From JACCXG01 sp963717745 (GTDB taxonomy: Bacteria > Acidobacteriota > Vicinamibacteria > Vicinamibacterales > 2-12-FULL-66-21): 64,000 nucleotides of DNA. Position numbers and translations under genes: made by a program. Location: contig CAVQXJ010000012.1 in assembly GCA_963717745.1 (NCBI GenBank), forward strand, positions 1 to 64,000, written 5' to 3'. This document shows positions 57,248-64,000 of the stretch, piece after piece (position 1 is the stretch's first letter; the number at the start of each line of letters is the position of its first letter). The notes under the pieces are model-generated. The model worked only from the letters and a program-made list of their open reading frames with translations, was not told the origin of the DNA and did not search any database.

Positions 57248-58973
57248 ATGAGCGTTCACGCACCGAAGAAGCCGCTGCGTCTGATCCCGGCCCTGCCGCA
57301 GCGGCCGCCCCAGGCCAACATCCCTCAAACACTTCCGGAGCGTGAGCACCTGCGCTCGGTGGTGCTGCGCTATGTCGAAGATCGGCGCGAGACCCTGGTG
57401 CCGCCGCTGGTGCTCGACGAACTGCGGAACCACGCCGATGCGGTGGTCGGCCTGGGCGCGATCGATCCGGCCTACCGTGACTACGCGGGCATCCTGATCA
57501 ACAACGAGGTCTGGACCGAGCATCTGGCGACCGTGCCATTCGATCGCCGGCTGCTCCTGTTGCCCAAGTGCCTGCGGGTCGAGGACAAGTGCCCGGCCCC
57601 GTTCGACGAGTTCGGGCTGCTCTGCAAGCAGTGCGGGCTCTGCACGATTCAGGATCTGCAGGAAGAGGCCGAGCGGCTGGGATACGCGGTGCTGGTGGCC
57701 GAAGGCTCGGCGCTGGTGATGGCGCTGATTCAGTCCGGCAAGGTCGACGCGATCGTCGGGGTCAGCTGCCTGTCGGTGCTCGAGCGGGCGTTTCCTTACA
57801 TGGAGGCGGCCGCGATTCCGGGCGTCGCCATTCCGCTGCTGCAGGACGATTGCAAAGACACGGCCGTCGACATCGACTGGGTCTGGAACGTCGTGCATCT
57901 GACCAGTGACGACCACACGCGCCGGCTCGATCTGGATGCGCTTCGAGCCGAGGTCGAGACGTGGTTCACGCGAGAGGCATTGGACGGCCTGCTTGGGCCG
58001 CCGGCAGGTGAGGCCGACGCCGTGGCCCGTTCGTGGCTGTCGGCCGAGGGCAAGCGTTGGCGCCCGTTCCTCACCGTCTGCGCCTGGAAAGCGCTGCAGG
58101 ACGACCCTGCTGCGGTCACTGCCGCCGTCACTCAAGATGGCGGCGGTCGCGGTCGAATGCTTTCACAAGGCGTCGCTGGTGCACGACGACATCGAAGATG
58201 CCGACGCCGAACGCTACGGCCGGCCGGCGCTGCACACCGAGCACGGTGTGCCGGTTGCGCTGAATGCCGGAGATTTGCTGCTCGGTGAAGGGTACCGTCT
58301 GCTGGCGGGTTGTGGCGCGCCGCCCCACATCCTTGCCGACCTCGTTCGCATCGCCGCGGCCGGCCACCGGGAGCTCTGCCTCGGCCAGGGCACGGAGCTG
58401 GCGTGGATGGAGCGCCCCGCGGCGCTGACCGCCGATCAGACGATTGAGATCTTCCGGCGCAAGACTTCACCGGCCTTTCAGGTGGCGCTCGGTATCGGCG
58501 CCGCGTTGGCGGGCGCGCCTCAGGAGACGCAGGACGTCCTCCGCGACTACAGCGACGCGCTCGGCATCGCCTACCAGATTCGCGACGATCTCGAGGATCT
58601 CGACGCCGCTGCCGACGCCGACGGGTTCGGCGCACCGACGCTCCTGCTCGGCCTCGCCTGCGACAAGGCACGGGCCGCGGGCCGCGACCGGGTGATGACC
58701 CTGTGGCGCGGCGGGCGCGCGAGCCACGATGATCGCGCCGCGTTCAGGACGCTGCTTGGCGAGCTGGATGTCGAAAGCCGGGCCCGTGCGCTGCTCGAGG
58801 CCTACAAGGAACAGGCAATTCGCACCCTGCCCGCGCTGCAGAATGCCAGCCTCAAAGGACTGTTGCGGCGGGTGATCGGCAAGGTGTTTCGCGTCGAGAT
58901 CAAAGGTTGGTGCAGTGAGTTTGCGGCTCGAGATGCTGCAGGTCGCCAGGCTGGCACCCCGGCAGCTGGGTGA
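57248..58973 (+). CDS. DUF116-polyprenyl diphosphate synthase fusion, one frame break
   Basis: About 575 residues across a break near 58130. Residues ~60-225 are a DUF116 domain with KCLRVEDKCPAPFDEFG, LLCKQCGLCTI and VGVSCLSVLERAF, and QDDCKDT Cys, likely cluster ligands. From ~250 an all-alpha prenyl synthase follows: GKRWRPFLT, first Asp-rich motif VHDDIEDAD, ELCLGQG, and second Asp-rich motif IRDDLEDLD. It makes a prenyl diphosphate; chain length is not inferable. The 3' end overlaps the next gene by 59 nt. The DUF116 junction is in frame and upstream of the break, so the fusion is not an artefact of it. Confidence 0.85.
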
Positions 58974-59811
58974 ATCGCGCGATCTCGTCGTGTCGTTCCT
59001 GCGGGCGCGCAGCAATCCGGACGGCGGCTTCCAGGACCGTGCCGGCACCAGCGACCTCTACTACACCGTCTTCGGGCTCGATGCGCTGATCGCGCTGCAG
59101 GAAGATCTGCCGGCCGATCGCACCGCGGCCTACCTGACGGCCCGGGCGAGCGCCGCTGATTTCGACTTCGTGCACGCCGCCTGCCTGGCCCGCGGGTGGG
59201 CGGCGCTGCGCCGCCTTCCTGACGCTTCGATCGTGGAGGCCGTGCTCGCCCGCATCGAAGCGTGCCGCACCGATGACGGCGGCTATGCGACGGTGCCGAA
59301 CGCGCCGCACGGCAGTGCCTACGCTGCCTTTCTCGCGCTCGGCGCGTATCAGGACTTCGGCCGCACCATGCCCGAGCCCGGCCGCGTGCTCGGGTCGCTG
59401 CTGGCATTGCGCGCCGCCGATGGCAGCTACGCCAATCATCCCGGGCTTGCCTCCGGGATGACTCCGTCAACGGCGGCAGCGGTCATGGTGATGCGCCATC
59501 TCGATGGTCCACAGGATCGCAATGCCGGCATGTGGCTGCTCGATCGCTGTCATGCCGGCGGCGGATTCTTCGCGTCGCCGACCGCGCCGGTCCCTGACCT
59601 GCTGTCCACGGCCACCGCACTTCATGCGCTGTCGTCGCTCCATCTGCCACTCGGCGGCGTCATCGAGCCCTGCCTCGACTTCGTCGACTCTCTCTGGACC
59701 AACCGCGGCGGTTTCTACGGCACCTGGGCAGACGACGCCGCGGATTGCGAATACACCTACTACGCGCTGCTTGCGCTGGGGCATCTGAGCCTCGATCCTT
59801 CACGCCCGTGA
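58915..59811 (+). CDS. Prenyltransferase/squalene-cyclase repeat protein (alpha-barrel)
   Basis: 298 residues with a GTG start. It consists of five or more alpha-alpha repeats each opening with a QW-like Gly turn: NPDGGFQDRAG, RTDDGGYATVP, AADGSYANHPG, CHAGGGFFASP, TNRGGFYGTWAD. The family is PF00432. It has no DxDD motif and the Zn ligands of protein prenyltransferase beta subunits are not evident, so it may be a partner or second half of the cyclase encoded next (GTGA overlap). Confidence 0.85.
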   Translation: MSLRLEMLQVARLAPRQLGESRDLVVSFLRARSNPDGGFQDRAGTSDLYYTVFGLDALIALQEDLPADRTAAYLTARASAADFDFVHAACLARGWAALRRLPDASIVEAVLARIEACRTDDGGYATVPNAPHGSAYAAFLALGAYQDFGRTMPEPGRVLGSLLALRAADGSYANHPGLASGMTPSTAAAVMVMRHLDGPQDRNAGMWLLDRCHAGGGFFASPTAPVPDLLSTATALHALSSLHLPLGGVIEPCLDFVDSLWTNRGGFYGTWADDAADCEYTYYALLALGHLSLDPSRP

Positions 59812-61630
59812 TCACGCCCACGCTGGTCGACGAGAGCGTGAAGGAGCTCGCCCGGCGGCTGCTCGCCCGGCGGGCCGCGCCCGATCATTGGGAGGGCTGC
59901 CTCGCGAGCAGTGCGCTGTCGACCGGGACCGCGGTGCTCGCGCTGCACCTGACCGCGAAGCGGCGCGGGCGCGCGGGGGAGCCGCTCGACCGTCTCGTTC
60001 GGGCTGGTGCGTGCTGGTTGATTCAGAACCAGAACGACGACGGCGGGTGGGGTGACACGGTCCGGAGCCGGACCAACATCAGCACCACGGCCATCGTGTG
60101 GGCCACGCTGTCGCTGGTCGCGCGCGGCGATGCCGCAGTCATCGCGTCGGTGATGAGGGCCCAGTCGTGGCTGCGCGCCGCCGCGGGAGGCGTGACCCCG
60201 GATGTTCTTCGAGCCGCCATCCTGCGGCGATATGGGAAGGATCAGACCTTCTCGGTGCCCATCCTCACCGTGCTCGCGCTGACCGGCAAGCTCGGCGACG
60301 ATGCCGCCGCCGCGTGGCGCTCGGTCCCGCAACTGCCGTTCGAGCTCGCCGCCGTCCCGCACGGCTGGTTCCAGCATCTCCAGCTGCCCGTGGTCAGCTA
60401 TGCGCTGCCGGCGCTGATCGCGATCGGACAGGTGCGGCATCGCCGCGCGCCGTCGCCGAACCCGGTGACGCGATGGCTGCGCGACCGCGTCGGTCCGCGG
60501 ACCCATCGCGTGCTGATCGAGATGCAACCCGAGAGCGGCGGCTATCTCGAAGCGACGCCGTTGACCAGCTTCGTCGTGATGAGCCTGGTGGGGGCGGGTC
60601 TGGCGGGCAGTCCGGTCGTGGAATCGGGTGTGAAGTTTCTTTCCGACTCGATCCGTCCCGACGGGAGCTGGCCGATCGACACGAACCTGTCGACCTGGGT
60701 ATCGACTCTGGCGATCGGCGCGCTCGCCGATGCGGCGGCGTTGCCGGCGGCTGATCGCTGCGCCATGCGTCACTGGCTGATTCGGCAGCAGAGCACGTGT
60801 GAACATCCGTTCACCCACGCGGCGCCGGGCGCGTGGGCGTGGACGCCGTTGAGTGGCGGCGTGCCGGACGCCGACGACACCGCCGGGGCGCTCGTGGCGC
60901 TGCATCAGCTCGGCGAGCCGGATGGCGGCGACGGTGGCCGCCGCGGCGGCGGGCGTGCGCTGGCTGCTCGGCGTCCAGAACCGCGACGGTGGTGTGCCGA
61001 CGTTCTGCCGTGGCTGGGGGACGCTGCCGTTCGATCGGAGTACGCCGGAAATCACGGCCCACGCGGTGCGCGCCTGGAGTGCGTGGCATCCCCACCTGGA
61101 GCCGTCGCTGCAGCGCGCGCTGAGGACGCGCCGGTCGCGCGTGCCGGCGGTTACCTCGAGGCCACGCAGCGAGCCGACGGCGCCTGGGTTCCGCTGTGGT
61201 TCGGCAACGAACAGGCGCCCGGGGAGGACAACGCCGTCTACGGCACTGCGCGGGTGCTGCTCGGGCTCGAGCCGCCGCTGGTGCGAGAACATCCGGCCGC
61301 GGCGATATGTCAGCGTCGCGCAACCGCGTGGCTGCTGCGCGGCGCAGAACGCCGACGGCGGGTGGGGCGGCGACCGCGGAGTCCCGTCGTCCATCGAGGA
61401 GACCGGCGTGGCGCTGGCAGCACTTGGCGGCCAGCGGTCGACTGATGGCGCAGACGATCGCGGCCGCGCAGCGCGGCACCCAGTGGCTGATCGACGCGGC
61501 TCGCGACGAGCACCCGCTGGCGTCCCCGCTCGGCCTCTACTTCGCGCGGCTGTGGTACTACGAGGAGCTCTATCCGTTGATCTTCGCGCTCGAGGGTCTG
61601 GCGCGGGTGCGGAGGCCGGCGCCGCGGTGA
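59808..61630 (+). CDS. Class II terpene cyclase (squalene-hopene-cyclase-like), four frame breaks
   Basis: About 605 residues read across breaks near 60922, 61125, 61310 and 61440. The GTG at 59808 overlaps the previous stop. The class II acid motif DADD is in GGVPDADDTAGALVAL (about 355). QW motifs: QNQNDDGGWGD, QNRDGGVPTF, QRADGAWVPLWFG and QNADGGWGGD. Size and motifs fit squalene-hopene or diterpene (CPP-type) cyclases, which protonate a polyene to start ring closure. The substrate probably comes from the prenyl synthase in the operon. Confidence 0.82.
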
Positions 61631-61642
61631 TCGGTCCCGCGA

Positions 61643-62173
61643 TCACCGGGGCCGCGTCTTCGCACGGGCGTCTCGAGCGCCTTCAGCGCGTCGAGCACCT
61701 CCTGCGCGCGCGCCGTGCGCGCTCGTCTGGGTTTCGTTGAACTTCTGGATCGCTTTCTGGAACGTCCACTGCAACAGGAACGACGTGGTCGCGACGGTGG
61801 CGCCTGCTCGTTGAGAACGCGGCGTAGCCTGCACGTCCTTCGGCGTCACCAGGTTCAGGAACTCCTGGTGCGTCATGTACGTGCGGCACGGCGCCTTCGC
61901 CCAATCAGGTCCGAGTATGTCGTCAATCGTCGGCTTTTCGCCGAAGACTTCTACGCGGAAGACCGGGCGCCGACTCTCGTCGAACTGGAGCCTGGGTGTA
62001 TTTGCCAGCGCCTTCTGGATACGCTCGAGGTCCACCGGCAGCGCCGCAGGGTCAACCTGAATGGTCTTTTTCTGCGGGCCCGGCGCCTGCTCTTGCGGCG
62101 GCGCCGGTAGTGCCGCCGATTGCGCGGCTCCCGAAGTCAGCACGACCACGAGTGGCCAGTGAACAAAGTCCAT
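61643..62173 (-). CDS. Small secreted protein, unknown
   Basis: 176 residues from the ATG at 62173. Signal peptide about 1-22, Pro/Gln-rich linker, then a domain with VDPAALPVDLERIQKALA, FRVEVFGEKPTIDDILGPDW and TYMTHQEFLNLVTPKDV. A hydrophobic-amphipathic segment follows (about 125-145). The Ala/Arg-rich C-terminus may be a frame error: another frame from ~61705 reads QEVLDALKALETPV, which looks more natural. Family not recognised. Confidence 0.65.
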   Translation of the reverse strand: MDFVHWPLVVVLTSGAAQSAALPAPPQEQAPGPQKKTIQVDPAALPVDLERIQKALANTPRLQFDESRRPVFRVEVFGEKPTIDDILGPDWAKAPCRTYMTHQEFLNLVTPKDVQATPRSQRAGATVATTSFLLQWTFQKAIQKFNETQTSAHGARAGGARRAEGARDARAKTRPR

Positions 62174-62234
62174 TGCTCTACGTTACACCACACCCGAAAG
62201 CCCATGCCTTATCGAGCGGCGTATCCTGATCCCC

Positions 62235-62759
62235 ATGGACCTCACGACGATTCCCACCTTCGCCCACGGCGACATCCTCCACGTCGTCGTCGAAGCGCCG
62301 CGCGGCTCGACGCTCAAGCTCAAATATGAGCCGCGGTGGGAAGTGATGGCGGTCTCGCGGCCGCTGCCGCTCGGCGTGACGTTCCCGTTCGACTGGGGGT
62401 TCATCCCGTCGACGGAAGCCGAGGATGGCGACCCGCTCGACGCGATGCTGCTGTGGGACGTCGCGTCGTACCCCGGGGTCGTGGTCGAGTGCCGTGCGAT
62501 CGGGGTCATGCAGGTCGACCAGAACCGGAACAATCACGACCCATCCGAGCGCGTTCGCAACGATCGCATCATGTGCATGCCGATCGAGGCACGCCGCGAG
62601 CGCGGCCTGACAGATGTCGTCGAGCTCTCCACGCGGGTGCGTGAGGAGCTGGAGCATTTCGCGACCGCGGCAACGGCGCTCGAAGGGAAAGATGTGCGAG
62701 TGATCGGATGGGGAGACGCGGCGGCGGCGCTTGCGCTGGTGCGAAAGATGGCCATTTGA
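62235..62759 (+). CDS. ppa: Inorganic pyrophosphatase (family I-like)
   Basis: 174 residues from the ATG at 62235. Family I active-site features: KLKYEPRW, FPFDWGFIPST, EDGDPLDAMLLWD (the DGDPxD metal motif at about 63-68) and VMQVDQNRNNHD. It hydrolyses pyrophosphate to phosphate in the cytoplasm, which would also pull prenyl-synthase reactions forward. It is divergent from the small secreted protein and not part of the operon. Confidence 0.92.
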   Translation: MDLTTIPTFAHGDILHVVVEAPRGSTLKLKYEPRWEVMAVSRPLPLGVTFPFDWGFIPSTEAEDGDPLDAMLLWDVASYPGVVVECRAIGVMQVDQNRNNHDPSERVRNDRIMCMPIEARRERGLTDVVELSTRVREELEHFATAATALEGKDVRVIGWGDAAAALALVRKMAI

Positions 62760-62894
62760 GGCGCGTTCTTGTATTGATATGCCGGTATCGACGACATTGT
62801 TGGCTCCGGTGGCGGCCGTGACGGAGAAAGGCGCGGACGCGTCCGTCACTGTCGAGCAGTGGGCCGACACTCGGGCCTTCCAGCGGAGCTGCGC

Positions 62895-64000
62895 GTGAAC
62901 GTCTTTCTCAGCTATCACAGCCGCGACTTGCAGAGTGCTGAGGGCCTGACCGGCGGTCTGTGCCGGGAACGCCCGGATCTCGACGTGTTCCTCGCTCCCC
63001 GCGTTCTGACGGCCGGGGCCTATTGGCTGCCGCGGCTGGCCGAGGAACTGGCCAGAACCGATGCGATGCTGTTCCTGGTCGGCGAGCGCATCGGTCCCTG
63101 GCAGGAGCTGAAGTACTACGAAGCGGCGCGGCTGTCGCGTCAGGCCGATCGCGCGGGCCGCCCGATCATCGTCCCCGTGGTCATGACCAGCCAGGCGCCG
63201 GGGCTGCCATTCTTCGAGCTGCTGCACGGAATTTTCGCTCCGATCCCAAGGCGCCGGACACCATCGCGGCGGTGCTCGCCGGACTGTCGAACAGCGGCGC
63301 GATCAGCGCTGACCGGCGTGGAAGCAGTTCAATCCCTACAAAGGCCTGCCAGCGCTCGGCTCGGCCGACGCGGCCTTCTTCTTCGGTCGGGAGGAGCAGA
63401 CCGCGGCGATCCTCGAGCGGCTGCGGCCCGATCACGACCGCATCGTCATGCTGGTGGGCGCGTCTGGGGTCGGCAAATCGTCGGTGGCGCAAGCCGGCGT
63501 GCTGGCGGCGCTCAAGTCCCAGCTCTGGCGCGGCGCTGCTCGCGCGTGGCCGCCGGAGCTGGCCGACAGCCGCACCTGGCTGCAACTGACCGTCCGCCGG
63601 GCGAGGCGCCGCTCAAAGAGCTCGCGCTCGCCTTCGTCCGGCTGATCGTCGACCGGAGCTACGACCAGGATCGCGACGCCGAGGGATGGGTGCAGCGGTT
63701 CAAGGAGGGCGCGACGCTCCTCGATCTCCTGCGGTAGGTTCGCGACGAGCTCAATGAGCGGGCCGGGTCGGATACGCTGCGGCAGTTCGTGCTGTATGTA
63801 GACCAGGCCGAGGAGCTGTATTCGCGGGCCTCCCCGACCGACGCGCGCGGCTTCTCGGCGCTCGTGGCGGAAGCGAGCCGGCGTCCGGAGTTTCACGTGC
63901 TGGGCAGCGTGCGCGCAGATTACTACGGCCAGTTGCAAGCCGACGGCGCGCTCTTTCGGCGATCGAGTGCATCGACATTCCGCCGCTGTCGGAAGATCGG
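62895..64000 (+). pseudogene. TIR-STAND NTPase gene, frame-broken and cut by window edge
   Basis: From a GTG at 62895: a TIR-like domain (NVFLSYHSRDLQSAEGL, LVGERIGPWQELKYYEAA) of ~120 residues, then breaks near 63232 and 63315, a STAND-type NTPase start (FNPYKGLPALGSADAAFFFG, Walker A GASGVGKSS), another break near 63598, an in-frame TAG at 63735-63737, Walker B-like LYVDQAEELYS, and a further break near 63960 before the edge. TIR-STAND proteins are bacterial conflict/defence sensors, often with WD40 or TPR tails. The tail is outside the window. Confidence 0.8.

Noticed and set aside
55805..58135. 776-codon open reading on the minus strand through the ferredoxin, radical SAM and DUF116 genes
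   Set aside because: It is antisense to well-supported genes, shows His/Arg/Asp-rich composition typical of GC-rich shadows and no domain motif.
58915..61630. Standard hopanoid operon
   Set aside because: A DxDD cyclase and radical SAM are present but there is no hpnC/D/E squalene synthesis set, and the sulfur/lipoyl genes do not belong to known hopanoid loci.
59760..61646. 628-codon minus-strand open reading opposite the terpene cyclase
   Set aside because: Arg/Pro/Ala-rich shadow; the plus strand carries QW and DADD motifs, although in several frames.

Overview
The window is GC-rich bacterial chromosomal DNA. Several traits together point to an acidobacterium, probably of the Vicinamibacteria type: three copies or remnants of very long FtsX/MacB-type permeases with the ADOP prefix domain, CRTAC1/UnbV-type FG-GAP proteins, large M14 peptidases, DUF839/PhoX proteins, and a LytTR and NtrC signalling set beside ABC efflux genes. 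This assignment is inference from gene content; there is no rRNA gene in the window.

Layout. 1-1.1 kb: end of a sensor kinase and its LytTR regulator. 1.2-8.7 kb (minus): a MacA-like adaptor, ABC ATPase and two FtsX permeases, followed by an NtrC-type regulator and its kinase. 8.9-10.9 kb: aguB-aguA (agmatine to putrescine). 11-17.7 kb: a deleted ADOP permease, DoxX, a Tat-exported PhoX/DUF839 protein, an intact ADOP permease and an exported Ppx/GppA-like protein. 17.8-28.2 kb: a winged-helix (AlkX/YcaQ-like) protein, two large secreted M14 peptidases that bracket MsrA and a metallophosphoesterase, then a secreted beta-propeller. 28.4-31.3 kb: membrane ferredoxin and small membrane proteins. 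31.5-35.5 kb: asparagine-synthetase-like, radical SAM and FAD/halogenase-like genes in one overlapping unit. 35.8-41.9 kb (minus): UnbU-like, UnbV-like and TPR/FG-GAP lipoprotein genes. 42-52 kb: sugar dehydrogenase, sigma-54 activator, tRNA-Cys fused to a truncated PhoX gene, a broken ADOP permease and an MFS transporter. 52.1-61.6 kb: a tightly overlapping nine-gene operon joining sulfur/Fe-S/lipoyl-type proteins and a radical SAM enzyme to prenyl diphosphate synthesis and class II terpene cyclisation. 61.6-64 kb: a small secreted protein, inorganic pyrophosphatase and a broken TIR-STAND NTPase gene running off the window.

Two things stand out. First, the 52.1-61.6 kb operon looks like an uncharacterised terpenoid-modifying or isoprenoid-cofactor pathway, with a DUF116-prenyl synthase fusion, a lone GcvH-like carrier and an HdrA-N-like small Fe-S protein. 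Second, most larger intergenic gaps hold inverted repeats whose arms are runs of degenerate 7-8 nt units. The unit sequence differs between loci but the architecture is the same, and some elements have become protein termini or sit at deletion scars.

Caveat: from 18.7 kb onward I count about 25 apparent frame breaks in 14 genes, where a clear homologous reading continues in another frame. This is either assembly/base-calling error or real decay, and I cannot tell which from sequence alone. Affected entries give one span across the breaks.
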